The translations under genes were made by a program, and so were the position numbers. Below, piece by piece: positions 35,627-47,615 of a DNA stretch of 64,000 nt; position 1 is the stretch's first letter, and every line of letters starts with the position of its first letter. The notes below the pieces were generated by a model. That model had not been told where the DNA came from. It made no database searches and worked only from the letters and a program-made list of their open reading frames with translations. This stretch comes from Varanus komodoensis (taxonomy: Eukaryota; Chordata; Lepidosauria; Squamata; Varanidae), in contig NW_025335641.1 in assembly GCF_004798865.1 (NCBI RefSeq), positions 11,327,301 to 11,391,300 of the forward strand. The letters are read 5' to 3'.

Positions 35627-38307
35627 GTGAGCTATGTGGAAAAACTGGTGTTCAGAAATAACTTTAGAGCCATTGATCCATTTAGAGGTGAATGCACTCT
35701 TGCATTCATTCTTGTAGCCGCTGAAAAGATTAGACCCAGACATACAGTGGGAATCTTAGCAGGTGGCTTTGAACTCAGAGTGGCCTACTATTATTAGAGT
35801 GTTCTTAGAGACTGAGTAAGGGCTTTGTCTGAAATCTTTCTAAATTATGCTTAAATTAACTAGCAGCCTGCAAATTGTGTCTCTCCTAAAGATATGTCTG
35901 GAGGGAGCTGACAAGGCTGTTATGAGCATGATTCTGATCTTAACTGGGTTGCCACCAGAGTAACTCCTAGCATCTGGATTGTTGCTGTTTCTGGAGACAT
36001 TCATCTTTCACCCTGCAAGTGGGACCATGGTGTTCCTTTCATAATGTAATAAATGTATATATTGCATATACCTCCTTTCAGTGTTAGATGTATGCAGATA
36101 TAGCATATACAAATATACTATTACATCCAAATATTAACAGGAGATCTACATAGCAACCCACTATATACCTTTACTTTCCACTCAGTCACAATCAGCATAT
36201 CTATATTTATGCCCAACCTATCCTCACCCTCTATCTTCCCTACCAAAATTTCATTTACAATATTACTTCTGTCCCTAGTAAAACACTTCAGTAAATTTAC
36301 ATATTAATGATCATAAGTATAATAATAAAACCCATTCATAGATTGATGAAGATTACGTTCATACTTCAATCCAAGTGTCAATAAAGAAAAGATGGGGAAG
36401 CTGTGCCCCTCCACATGTTGTGAGGCTGCAACTTCTGTCAGCCCAGGTCAGCATAGCTCCACTCTTGTATTGTGTCATTCTCTGCACAAGAGTGGCTCCC
36501 TGAGAATGGTTATGTGGGGGGTGCCCTGGACTGTGTGAACTTTCTAGTCTGAATGCATACTCAGAATGCCAAACTGAAAAATGAGTTTTCATTCAGAAGA
36601 ATCTCCAGCTAGCCAGTTCTACTGTATGATCAAAGGCACTGAATCACTTTGGTGGTTCCACTGTCTGGAATAGATGCATAAGCCAACTGCTCCTTTGGGG
36701 TCTGTTTATGCAGACTCCACAAAACCACAGTAACAAATGGTCTTTATGCCGCAAAGAGGGGATCTGTTCTTTGCCTGGCCATTCTGCTATACTTCTGCAT
36801 TAGCCCTAACAGGCTGTTTGCATCTTGCAGCAGATGAAGGCACTTCTGGGCCAGCAGGGGGCTAATCTCCTCCACAAACACTATGAAACCTCTCTTGCCA
36901 CCAGCACCATGCACATCTTGACACATGTTAGGGTCAGAGCAGCAACCCTGTTCCCTTGGACAAGGATTTACATTTTGTTGCATTCTCAGCTGAAAATACA
37001 GCCTGTTCCCCTTCTCACACTGTGAAAGGAATTCAGAAAGATAGAGAGGAATTGTCTGTTTACTGGGCTCCAACATACCTTTGATCAGAGAGGCTCTGCA
37101 AGTAGCTACAGACTACTAAGGAATTAGGCAAAACTTTGCAAGACACTAATGAGGTATGTGGCTTAGAATGGATGGCATGAAATGTGTTAGCACTCAGGTG
37201 GCCTTCTTGGCCTTTTGTCAGCCGACATTGTCGTATTTACCTCTGAAATTTAGTGGTGTGGCCAATCTTGGAGAGTTTGAGGATTTGTGAAAAAGGTGTG
37301 CAGTTTTTCCTGCCTCTGCCACAGCAGTGAATTCTGGTGACGAATTTGGTAGTACTGTAACAGCTATTCTGTGGAGGGCACACACACCCTGTAATTCATA
37401 ATAGGTGTAATTGGACCTGCAGAAGTTGCCCATCCCTGGTTAACTGCATCTGTTCTTTGCTTAGAAATACATTTTGCAACTTTTGGGGCTTCAAAGGAAC
37501 TTTCTGTTCAGAGTAACAAGAACATCAGCTAAAAATCTTGATTTAAAATGTTGCATGCTTTCACTATTTAACAACAAATATTCCAATACAATATAGTGGT
37601 TTATCCATTCTGTTTTCTTAGGTTCATCACCTGGTCAGTAGTTTACTGGTTCATCTGGTTTTTCAACGCATGGGCTGGCCACTGGCAAAACAGCATCCAA
37701 ATCAGTTAACATGCCCTCTTCCATTATGGCTTAGAGATTAGTGGCATGAGAACAAACAATTAGTACCCGTCTCTAGTCTATAGTTCTGATACATGAGAGC
37801 TTATATTCCACAATTTGTTAGTCTTCAATGTGCAACAAAATCAATACAGACACACTTTTGAAAGTTTGTGAGGAAGTCCAGAAGGTCCTTCCCAACAATC
37901 AGAGCTGCCCCAACCAGCAGCTGTCACAGTGCTTACTGTACAGAGGCAGGCATTCAGGCAACTTCCTTCCCCTCCAGCTGAGATATGCAGAAAGGATTAA
38001 GACAGAAGAGAGAGATGGTATATTTAACAATAACAGGTGGAACCCCAAATGTGTCTCAGTTTTTGGACCATTGCTTGAAACATACAGCAAAATGTTAAAT
38101 GGGCAAAAACCAAACACTACATCATCCCCCCCCCCCCCCACATACACATACCCGCAAAAGCTAACAAAAGCAGAATGTAAAATCACAGGCTTGCTAAAAA
38201 CACTTTGATTTCTGAGGCAGTAAGTACAAAAATATAATAATTGCCTCAGGTAAAGAAGCCCTTACCTATGGTTGCTTTTACAGTAATGTGATTTGTTGTT
38301 AATCTAG
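35627..38307 (+). other. ABCA4 intron 17
   Basis: 2681 bases. A palindromic-family fragment lies around 36391-36460 and a homopolymer C run near 38126-38140. A 126-codon frame at 37828-38208 has no recognised domain. Confidence 0.8.
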
Positions 38308-38427
38308 ACAAAGATTCAGAAAAAGAAGGGAGTGTTGACATCAAGGCAGAAGAAGAGATGAGAAAAGGCACACCTACTGATGCTGATAAGCGAGAGGAGA
38401 AGACTGACAGCCAAAGGAAGAAGGATG
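38308..38427 (+). CDS. ABCA4: ABCA4 exon 18 (charged linker before NBD1), provisional 3' end
   Basis: The acceptor is TAATCTAG. With the donor GTAAAG at 38428 the exon is 120 bases (human 90), phase 1 to 1. It encodes DKDSEKEGSVDIKAEEEMRK then GTPTDADKREEKTDSQRKKD, a Lys/Glu/Asp-rich disordered linker joining TM6 to NBD1. Human has a different acidic linker here ([20 protein letters not shown]). Because this linker is poorly conserved, placement rests on position, phase, charge and an open frame. A second donor, GTAAGG at 38512, would also be in phase and give a 204-base exon. The frame stays open to 38562. Confidence 0.75.
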
Positions 38428-40734
38428 GTAAAGAAAACCAGTGTAAACACAAAAGAAAGCACGAGCAGGGGAAGCCTGAGGCAGAAGCAAAGGACAAAGA
38501 TGAAATTCCTAGTAAGGAGAGAGAAATGCAGAATAATTGCAACTCAGCCTGTGTCATACATTAATATGCTTCTTTGTTGTCAGCACATTTGTCTATGTAT
38601 GGTATGAATAACCATGTGTTATTTATGTAGATAGGGATACAAAAATCAATTCCAATACAGCAGTTGGCCACCAAGCAGTTTTTAAAGGATCCCTATGGGT
38701 TACCTTTTTTATTTATTGTCTTTCATGCCTATGTGTTTATGACATTACATTTTAAGAAACAGATTTGTCAGTACCAGGTGTTGGGTTTTATGGCCAGTTT
38801 TCATATCCAGCAGAACCAAGTAATAAAGTTTTCCTTGCCCTGTATCACTTCAGACTAGGATAGGAATTATACCTATGGTATATCCTCAAGATATTCTGCC
38901 ATTTTTCACCCCTGTTCTTGTAATGGCTCACTTACTTGTAAGTCACACAGTGCAAGGTCAATCCATTGTGTTGACTTCTGTCTTTTTTTTATGACCTGGC
39001 TTGGGAAAATATTTGTTCTGCTTCTTGTGCTGTTGCTGCTTCAGTGACTGCAGTATGGACAGGTGAGATGTTATTCTTGATCAATTCAATGCTTAAGCGG
39101 TCACAGCAATAGGCATCTGTGGTCTCCAGAGGCAGGAAGCAGTGTGCTTTTGTGCTCTTTCATCAGGGGAGAATAAAAGGAGGAGAGGTATCTGGGAGGA
39201 AGTTCCAGGGAACTGTTCCCAAGGCTTCCTTTCCCACATGCACTCTTCTCTTTACCTGAAAAAGAGAAAACTTATGCCCAGGACTAGCACACATGGCCTA
39301 AAAACCACCACCCGCCTTCCATGCACCTCTCACTCTGAACATTACCTCGTGGCTCGGAATCAGCAATTAATACAAGGGATACAACCCAGTATTTAATGCT
39401 ATGAGAAACACAGCAAACATTATGGTTACATGTGTTTGTTTTTAAAGGAAGCAACATAAACAAAAGAGATTCTAATGTAGATAGTTTTTTTATACTAATC
39501 TTCTATACACTACCACTGATTAAATGTATGTGGCCTAACATGGGTATGGAACCTCTGGCTATCAACTGAATGTTGAAGAAAATTGTAATATTGCTTCCAG
39601 CTCTTCTTCAGCCATAAGCAAGTATTTTAAATGCCTAATAGGTTTGCTTTCTCATATGTCAGCCCTGCTCATTCTGATTCTGATCTGCAGCCCCCCCCCA
39701 CCCCTCACACCCCAGTCTTAAGGAATAGTAGCTACCCACAGATGCTTATGCAGCCTTCATCTTCAGCACTTTTCACAGAAAGTTAAGGCAAGTCACCAAG
39801 CTTTACTTGACCAACTGCATGTTCCTTTCCTTGTTGGTTCCCAAAGCTTTAGGGTAGGCCAAGGCAATATGTACCCCCAGATGGATTTGACCTCCCCTCC
39901 TAACCCCCACAGAAACATGGAAATACAGTGGCATAAACATGAATAATTAACCACTACAGGTACTCAAATGTCTCAAAGTTAATTTGGTTTGAAGCTAGGT
40001 GTGGCCCAATTCAGTTGCTGCACCATGATCAAGGTACCTTTTTTCTCAGGGCTGGCAGCAGGAATGCAGTCCCTGGCAGAGTTCAGGGGTTAGAAACTGT
40101 TGCTCTGTTTGCCTGAATATGCCTTAAAGAATTGAATGAACAAGAATTTTTGAGGTAGGAAGAGTTTTTTTAAAAAACATAAAGAAGCAGGAGGAACTAG
40201 TGTTTAAATTGTTTGCATGCTCTGCTTAGGATTCAGGGTTCCTGTTTTTTACAGAGTTGATTTGTTTTTGCATTTGATGGCAAGTTGATGATTGCAGGTT
40301 TGAGGGCAAACAAAGATGACATTCTTTGAAGGGCTTGAAGTAAACCCAGAGTCACTTCGCGCTCATCCTGACTCAAACTGGGATGATGGGTGAATTAAAG
40401 CAGGGCAGTCCTTCAAAAGAATTTTGCCTGTCAAGAAGCAAAGATTGCTCTACAAATTCCCTTCCTTGCACCATGTTATCTTTGCTTCTTTTGCATTTCA
40501 ACTCCCAGTTTCTTGCAAACTCTGTAACTAGGACAGACACTGGCCTATCTCTCATTTCAAAAAATACTTGACATTCCCCTTTCTAACCTGTGACCTTTAA
40601 GCAGCTTGTCTGATGGATGTGTTCTTGAAAAACTCTCAGTAAGACAGATTTGAAAGTAGCATAGTTCAGGGCTCTCTGCAGCAAGCTTCTTCTCTGCTTC
40701 TTTTCCTGTATTTGGAACAGAGAAAACTGAGGAT

Positions 40735-40912
40735 GGAGTTGTCAGTGGCTACCAGTCCTGATGGCTACATGCTCCTGTATGAGAAGCAATACGCCTAAGT
40801 ACACCAATTGCTGGGAACATAGCTGGAAGGGTGCTGCTGCACTTATTTCCTTCTTGTGGATTTTCCATGGGCAGGTCATTGGCCTGAATGCTGGACTAAA
40901 ATTTGCAGTCTG
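40735..40912 (+). repeat. CR1/L2-like LINE 3' region
   Basis: GTCAGTGGCTACCAGTCCTG then CCAATTGCTGGGAACATAGC and GGTCATTGGCCTGAATGCTG match the 3' region of the same LINE family that is seen at greater length at 47690-49125 and reversed at 61845-62065. Confidence 0.6.
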
Positions 40913-41366
40913 TTTTTTAGCACTTTTAAACTTGCCATAGACTTGGCTTTGGTATCCACAGTTTGGAAAGCTAGTTCTAGGATGTTTCTGTTTTGTTGCA
41001 TAATTTCTTTAGCCAGTAATTAAGGTTTCAACTTTAAAATGCACACACACAAGCCAACAGTAAAATATACATGCCTACCTGATGAAGCCAACAAAGATAG
41101 AAAAATAAATTGTCATGTGGGACTGGTATTTGTGGACAGCTGCCCTATGTGATGAGCCACTGGGCTGCTGGTGTCAGTTTCTCCATGGAGCATCCTCTGG
41201 CTGTGAACTGACTCTGCCCACCCAGACTGATAATTGCATCTTTCTGGATAAGAAGGAGTAGAGGAAGGCTTCCTGTTTCTTGCTTGAGCACAGTCTAACT
41301 GAGTCCTGGCTTGGTCCTGATTCTGGGCTTTATCCTTTACCCTTCCTCCTGGATTGTCCTCTGGTT

Positions 41367-41419
41367 CTGATTACCATCTGATTACTTATTCTGTCCTGAT
41401 TACCATATGATTACTTATC
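41367..41419. repeat. 24-bp tandem duplication
   Basis: CTGATTACCATCTGATTACT and CTGATTACCATATGATTACT, each followed by TAT, lie 29 bases apart with one mismatch. Confidence 0.9.
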
Positions 41420-41817
41420 AAGGTCACCATCTTGAAACCTTGGCTCCTAATTCCAAATTTACCTCAGCCTGTTGGCTACAGTTCAGCTTTGACGTAGATG
41501 TAGCCCAGAAAAGTGTGGAAAGGTGCAGTTCCATAGCAGAGTTGTCCAGACTCTATCAAACATAGATCACACCCCCAAATAAGATTTTTAATAATAAAAT
41601 TAAAGAACAGATTCACAGCAAATGTGAATGTTAGGTTTACATAATAGGCCCAAATTCCTACTGTGTGTTCAGACATTAAGAATGGAGGGCATTCTCCCCA
41701 TTTCCTGGAGGGAGTTATTGTTAAAGGCAATCAGAAAACATCTAGACATTTCTTATGGATTAGTGGTCCTCAACATCTAATAACATTTATTCAACTGAAA
41801 GAACTTGTCACATGTGT

Positions 41818-42340
41818 GGTTTGTTGTTGTTAGTCGCGAAGTCACGTCCGACCTATCGCGACCCCATGAACAACATTCCTCCAGGCCTTCCTGTCCTCCA
41901 CCATCCCCCAGAGTCCACTCAGGCTCACACCGGCTGCTTCAGTGACTCCATCTAGCCACCTCATCCTCTGCTGTCCCCTTCTTCTTTTGCTATCTATTGT
42001 TCCCAGCATTAGGCTCTACTCCAGGGAGTCCTTCCTTCTCATTAGGTGGCCAAAGTTTTGAGTTTTATCTGCGGGATCTGGCCTTCTAAAGAGCAGTCAG
42101 GGTTGATCTCCTCCAGGACTGACCGGATTGATCGCCTTGCGGTCCAAGGGACTCGCAGGAGTCTCCTCCAGCACCACAATTCAAAGGCCTCAATCCTTTG
42201 GTGCTCAGCCTTCCTTATGGTCCAACTTTCACAGCCATACATTGCAACTGGGAAAACCATAGCCTTGACTATACACACTTTTGTTGGCAGGCTGATGTCT
42301 CTGCTTTTTAGTGTGGTTACCTCACTGTTAAAGCTGCACT
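41818..42340 (-). repeat. BovB (RTE) LINE 3' end
   Basis: On the minus strand a 78-codon frame at 42042-42278 reads KAMVFPVAMYGCESWTIRKA then EHQRIEAFELWCWRRLLRVP and WTARRSIRSVLEEINPDCSL, the familiar C-terminal region of BovB/RTE reverse transcriptase. The 3' tail continues to about 41818, ending with the complement of GTTGTTGTTAGTCGCGAAGT. It is a 5'-truncated copy, as is usual for LINEs. Confidence 0.9.
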
Positions 42341-43662
42341 ACTGTGAATATTCTATGGTCCATCTTCCCCTTTAGTCCTTCATTTCAGAAACATTTCTTG
42401 TTTTATATTAGAGTGAGAGAGTCACTGGCATTTCTTGCCATGGGCCCATCAGTGGAATGGGAGACACTCACACAGACTTTGCCACTCCCTAACATAGCTC
42501 TCCTGATGCTGAACAATTTAGTAAACATTTATGGAAAACTTCCCTACAAATCTTGAGGTAATGTGGATAAACACAAGTCATCAGGCTCTTGATTTACGTC
42601 TTTCCCAATGCCCAAGGGGAACGTTTACTTCAAAGGATGTTTCTTTGGCTCAGAATTAAGTAAAATAAAACAAACCCTGTGGTGGTGTTTAAAATGGCTG
42701 TCTTATGAGCTCAGTCCTCTGGATGGCCTGTATTAAGTGGGGCATAAGGAGAGTCCTGGCCTTGGTCTGTCCTGCTGCACAAAGGTAACTTATTCCCACC
42801 AAGACAAAAAGAAAAGTATGTTATTTCATGCTGTGGGGTTTTCATTCTGTTCCTTTTTTTTTCCAAAACAAGTTGTACATCTGGATAGATGGTTTGTTTT
42901 CATGCCAGATTTCATTGTCACTGCAGATACAGACTTGTTCAGTCTCTAAAGACTGCTGCAGTATAGCAAAGAGTCAGCTTTAAATTATTCTGTGCAATGT
43001 CCATGTTTACATGGTGGGCTATTTTTGTGCAGTTGCTTATCAGGATGCAGGCTGTCATTTTTGTTTCTGCACCATTATAGACAGGGGTTTTCCCCCCTTT
43101 GACTGTTTGTGTTGTAGAGAAAAATGCACCTTGTGCCGCCTCCCCATGTTAGCAAGCAAGCAAGCAATTGTGCAGCTGCCACCTCTCACTGACTGAGGAA
43201 AGCTTCATCTTACCCAATATAGGATGGCTCTGTGCTGGCTACAAAATTAGTTAACGTGGCATCTTGAAATTCTCTACTCTATGTTCAGGTGGTGACATTT
43301 TTATTCAGTTTTCTGCATCCTACATCAAATTGAACAATTTCTAGTACACTTGGTATTTGAAATGGCTAAGCTGGCTCTCATTGTGATGGAAGGATCCATC
43401 AACAATGTGTGTTTCAGCTGCAAGTGGCCAATGTGGTACATTGTATCTCATAATTCCAACAAAGTTTTCTACAGATTTGGATGTTTTCCAGCTTACCATG
43501 CTGCAGCTCAGAAACACTGATGCTCTTAGGAAGATTGCCACCCATTGTTTTGCAAAGCTTTTTAAAATCACACATAATTTCATATATTTCACTATATGAA
43601 AGCTATGGCCATGTTGCTCACTTCTACAGTTCTTTCACTTTAAACCTCCTTTCTGTTTCAAG

Positions 43663-43840
43663 CAAACCTACACTTTGAAGCTGAACCTTCTGGTTTCGTC
43701 CCAGGAGTGTGCATTCAAAATCTGGTGAAGATCTTCCCTAACTGCTCTAAGGCAGCAGTGGATGGAATGAATATTACTTTCTACGAGGACCAGATCACTG
43801 CTTTCCTTGGCCACAATGGAGCTGGAAAGACAACTACCAT
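43663..43840 (+). CDS. ABCA4: ABCA4 exon 19 (NBD1, Walker A)
   Basis: 178 bases (human 175), phase 1 to 2, acceptor TGTTTCAAG and donor GTGAGT. It encodes (A)[39 protein letters not shown] and [19 protein letters not shown]. Walker [11 protein letters not shown] is intact, so ATP binding at NBD1 is expected. The [10 protein letters not shown] strand is the usual start of the ABC-A nucleotide-binding domain. The extra codon is in the variable stretch before GFVPG. Confidence 0.97.
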
Positions 43841-43984
43841 GTGAGTCAGTTCAACATAACAGTAACCTGCTCCTAACACACTTGCTTTATGTGCAAGGTT
43901 TAGACAAGGTCATTTTTCTTTGTTTCATTATTTTTATTAGTCACGTGTTTTTTTTATTTACGGGTAATAAAATTTGAAATTAGG

Positions 43985-44180
43985 AGAAGGCTTGTAGCTC
44001 AGTGGTGGAGCACATGGTTTGCATATGGCAGGTCCAGTCTCAAATCCTGACATCTCCAAGCAGGACAGGAAAGACTGATTCTTGATACCCTGGATTGCTG
44101 CTGCCAGCCCATGTCAACCTTAAACCTAGTCAGTGTTGTCCAGATCTCCATAAAATTTGGTGACTGAGCTTCTGACAGTT
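43985..44180 (+). repeat. tRNA-derived SINE (Ala-like head)
   Basis: GGCTTGTAGCTCAGTGGTGG then AGCACATGGTTTGCATATGG is a good tRNA box A head, and CAGTCTCAAATCCTGACATC is a weak box B. The downstream body (CTTGATACCCTGGATTGCTG) matches the copy at 57448-57620. It is not a functional tRNA gene: no acceptor-stem pairing is seen and a SINE body follows. Confidence 0.7.
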
Positions 44181-44867
44181 TCTGAAAAATTTCCTGGTCA
44201 AAGCAGCCAATCAGGCATGGCACCTGAATAGCCTTTTAGTCCAATCTGATTGTTAGGTAATGGGCCAATTTAAAGTTGTGCATATGTTCTGCATTTACAT
44301 AGATATGTATTTTGTTTCCAGAGCAATTCAGATTTTAGTTCCAATTGTAGCAAGCCTTTAAAAATGCACATAATTGTCTTGTTTCCTACAAACGTTTGCT
44401 GTTGGTGTCTCCTGTCTTAACTAGAGTGCATTATAAACTCAGATCACTCCCATCTGTGATCACATTGACTTCAGAGAGAAGGGGTGGGTGGGGGAGGTTG
44501 TTCCAAAACTGACAAGGCCTTGGGAGAAGGAAATGCCTGTCTTAGAGAAGTGGAAGTAATAGGAGAAACAAAAGCAGATGTCTCTCTGGAAGAGCAGCAT
44601 TTTCCTGGGGTTAGATCTTCTAAAATATGTTCAGAGAGGCAGGGGGTCTTTTGTCTAAAAGAGCTGAAAAAGCAGTGAAGTCAGCAAAGTTGATCTGCCC
44701 CTTGGGCAGATGAGAGTTCCAGGTGCATTGTTTCTCAGGGGTCTGGACAAACATTTCCTTGGCTTTTGGTTTCCACTGCCCCTAGGTTTCTTCCGGAGTA
44801 GCTTCAGATTCTGTGCCTTGGTCAGCATTTCAAAAACAGTGGATATTGCAGCTCTGCTGTTGTGACT

Positions 44868-45078
44868 GGCCTTTTCCATAGGATCAGAAAGTTGGAAGAG
44901 TACTCCATCGAGTCCACCCACAGCCAATGCAAGAAATCTGTTTGTGCAGCATCTTTGATAGGTGTCTGTCCAATGTTTGCTTAAAAGAGAGTGTACCACT
45001 TTCCACAGACTCTGTCCTGCTGATTCTGTTCCACTGTCAATCAGCTCGTACCATCAGAAAATTTAATCTAAGTCAGCC
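44868..45078 (-). repeat. CR1-type LINE 3' end
   Basis: CATAGGATCAGAAAGTTGGA then CATCGAGTCCACCCACAGC, and further on GTTCCACTGTCAATCAGCTC and CCATCAGAAAATTTAATCTA follow the order of the reversed CR1 3' region. Confidence 0.7.
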
Positions 45079-45339
45079 TTCCCAAACCTGGTATCTTGCA
45101 AGAAGTACAATTCTTACCCAGAAAACGTGTAAGGCTGAACTAAAGCCGTTTTAGCCATTTAAACCCATGGGATTGGGTCCTAGCTTCTGAAGAAACAAAT
45201 AACAAATTTTCTCCATCTGTTTCTCAGCCATTCAGATATCTGAAGATGTCTAGGCAGCTTTTGCTTGGATCCAGGGATTCTAAAATAAGACCAATCCATT
45301 GTGTTCTTCTGGACTCTCTTTTGAGGACAGCTAGTAATA

Positions 45340-45595
45340 ATAATCTTTACATGTTGTTATTACATTACATGTATACCCTGCCCAGTTTTTGTTTTGTAAG
45401 GAACTCAAGGTGGCTTTCAAGGTTTTCCTGCTCTTTTTAAGCCTTATAACAACAGCTCTGTGAGATATATTAAGTTAATAGTCCATGACTAGCCCAAAGC
45501 CACCCAATGAGCTTTCATGTCTTGAGTAGGGACTAGAACCTACATCTGCTGAGCGCTAGTCCAACTAATCACTACACCGTAAATGTGTGAACCTG
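45340..45595 (-). repeat. tRNA-derived SINE
   Basis: On the minus strand: TACGGTGTAGTGATTAGTTG (box A), GACTAGCGCTCAGCAGATG, AGGTTCTAGTCCC (box B) and a body through GGGTGGCTTTGGGCTAGTC. Same family and strand as 24035-24245. Confidence 0.7.
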
Positions 45596-46454
45596 ATCCC
45601 ATGGGAAAATCAGGGATAGAAAGCAGAGGAAATGATCGGATCAAGGAAAGAGTGCTTCACCCAGCCTGTGCCCGCCAGCTTTCCCCTTTGGGCACCGCCC
45701 TCGCAATGCCTGGGCTGTCTAACTTCCAGCTTCAGAGCCTGGCCTAGGGTGGGGGAATGACTGAGGGGACGCACCTGTAGTGGACAGAAAACTCGCTTTT
45801 GAAAAATACCAAATCGGCACTGAATATTTTATTAGGCGCCCCTCAATATGACTGTTATTACAACTGTTTTCAGTTCTACTTTCAGCTTTCTCGAATGTTG
45901 TGTGAAGTTGTTTGTACAAAGAACATTTTAAAACAGACTTTTGTTCTAATATTTTTATTTTGGGAGATGGGAAGAAATCTTCGCTATACATCCTTTCCTA
46001 TAACTTCTTAAGTATATAGTTCAACTATTAGCATAGTTTTATGTTAATAATATAAAATATGTTGTTCCCCACACCACAGTCACACTCTTTATATATGTTT
46101 TCTTTCTTTCCTTGAATTGTTGTAACAGTCAGTATTTGAGAAATCTTGCGACAGAATCAACTAAACTGGTCTTCAAAGTTTCTTTCAAATTTATGTTGTT
46201 GCATTTCCCCAAACGCTTGCATAGCTCTCAAGCACCACCTAGTGGTACCTGAGGACATCTTGTCCTGTTAGTATAATTATTCTTTTATTGTTTTATTTAA
46301 CTGTTATAATATTGCATATTGGTATAATTGGTTTTATTTAACTATACTATCATTATTACTGTTCCTGTTGTTAATCATTTTATATTATATCTATAGATAC
46401 TATGTAACAAAATATAATTTGAATAAAAATTATGTTTCCCATCTGGTTGGCTAG

Positions 46455-46586
46455 GTCTGTCCTCACAGGTTTGTTTCCTCCTACATCTGGAACAATACTA
46501 GTTGGTGGAAAGGACATCCAGACACACATGGATTCCATCAAGCAGCATTTAGGCATGTGCCCTCAGTACAACATCTTGTTCAATCA
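46455..46586 (+). CDS. ABCA4: ABCA4 exon 20 (NBD1, Q-loop)
   Basis: 132 bases, the human length, phase 2 to 2, acceptor GGTTGGCTAG (a weak pyrimidine tract) and donor GTAAGT. It encodes (M)[39 protein letters not shown] and ILFN. CPQYN is the Q-loop; human has CPQHN. The first codon gives Met after TTT where human has Leu. Confidence 0.97.
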
Positions 46587-47114
46587 GTAAGTGCAATCAG
46601 AAACTTGTTTCAAAGTAATGAGTTTTCCAAAAGAGAGGCTATAATTGTCCCAGCTAGTTCAAGACAAGCCTCTGTTCTTCTAGCAGCAGCTAACTAAAGG
46701 CTTCAGGCAACCCTGATGGTAGTTCTGAAGCATGATAGATTGTCCTTATTCTGTCTTGCCTATTTGGTCTTTCGTTAGGAGTGAAGCTGAGAGATGACTG
46801 GATTTATATTAAGATAAGCAGTAGGAATATGCTTGGCTGGGAATAGCCAGTAGTTTTAAGAGAGTTGAGTAGTTAGTTTGAGGAAAAGTTTTACTTCCAA
46901 GAGTTTTCTCTAGTCCTGTATCTGAATAAACAGAACTAGCACATTTTTGAAACAGTGTAAAAGCTTTTGATCCAGTGATACTTCTTTTTAACTGACTTTG
47001 ATACTACTGAAGGGATGGAAGCAGGGAGCCATTGTCTCTAGTTTCTAAAGTGTAATTGTTCAACATTCTTTATCTGTTTTGGTCAACTAAAGCAACACAG
47101 TTTCTTTTTTGTAG
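46587..47114 (+). other. ABCA4 intron 20
   Basis: 528 bases from GTAAGT to TTTTTTGTAG. I see nothing in it beyond ordinary unique sequence. Confidence 0.85.
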
Positions 47115-47254
47115 CCTTACTGTTGCAGAACACATCCAGTTTTATGCTCAGCTGAAAGGGAGGTCCAGAGAGGAGGCAGAATTGGAAGTGGAGATGATGC
47201 TAGAAGACATAGGCCTTCCATATAAAAGGAATGAAGAGGCTCAAAACTTGTCAG
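47115..47254 (+). CDS. ABCA4: ABCA4 exon 21 (NBD1 helical subdomain)
   Basis: 140 bases, the human length, phase 2 to 1, acceptor TTTTTTGTAG and donor GTATGC. It encodes (H)[39 protein letters not shown] and EEAQNLS plus one base of the Gly. The LSGG signature is split between this exon and exon 22, as in human. Confidence 0.98.
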
Positions 47255-47580
47255 GTATGCAAGAGATGGCCCTCAAAAACTTGTGTGGTTTTTTTTACCT
47301 CTTCCTAGGTATTTGCTAGTACCTCTGAGGGTGGAATTCAATATTTAAATTAAGATAGTTGCCATATTGATAACTCGCTTAAATAAACAATCCAAATGGT
47401 ACCTTTCCATAGTAGAAGTATAACCATGTAATCCATAACTGAATATTGTATGCCCATTGATTGCATCACAAATGAGCCACCTGATGAAACTACCTAGCAT
47501 CACTTTGTGATAGAATGTGCCTCCACTCATGGATTTGTGCAGTGATTTCTTTTAGAGAAGCAAAGAGTATCCTTCTTTTT

Positions 47581-47615
47581 CCAGATGTAGTTTGTTAATC
47601 ACAAACTACATCTGG
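47581..47615. repeat. Perfect inverted repeat (15-bp arms, 5-nt loop)
   Basis: CCAGATGTAGTTTGT at 47581-47595 is the exact reverse complement of ACAAACTACATCTGG at 47601-47615, with TAATC between. In RNA it would fold as a strong short hairpin. It is too short for a typical pre-miRNA stem, and the flanks do not obviously extend the pairing. Confidence 0.97.

Larger units (their letters stand above)
38428..43662 (+). other. ABCA4 intron 18
   Basis: 5235 bases. The first 135 bases continue the Lys/Glu-rich open frame of exon 18. Further on are a hAT-like remnant (around 40020-40090), a CR1/L2-like LINE 3' piece (40735-40912), a 24-bp tandem duplication (41367-41419) and a BovB 3' end on the minus strand (41818-42340). 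No other exon was seen. Confidence 0.8.
43841..46454 (+). other. ABCA4 intron 19
   Basis: 2614 bases. It holds a tRNA-derived SINE on + (43985-44180), a CR1-type 3' end on minus (44868-45078), a short palindromic trace near 45075-45120 and a tRNA-derived SINE on minus (45340-45595). No exon was seen. Confidence 0.82.

Noticed and set aside
35357-35797. A 146-codon frame overlapping exon 17
   Set aside because: It reads exon 17 in the wrong frame; the ABCA4 frame is fixed by DYGIPRPWYF.
43985-44060. Possible tRNA gene with good box A
   Set aside because: Box B is poor, no acceptor-stem pairing is seen and a SINE body follows. It is a tRNA-derived SINE head.
47581-47615. Pre-miRNA candidate
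   Set aside because: The stem is only 15 bp with a 5-base loop, and flanking sequence does not extend the pairing to the length of a typical precursor.
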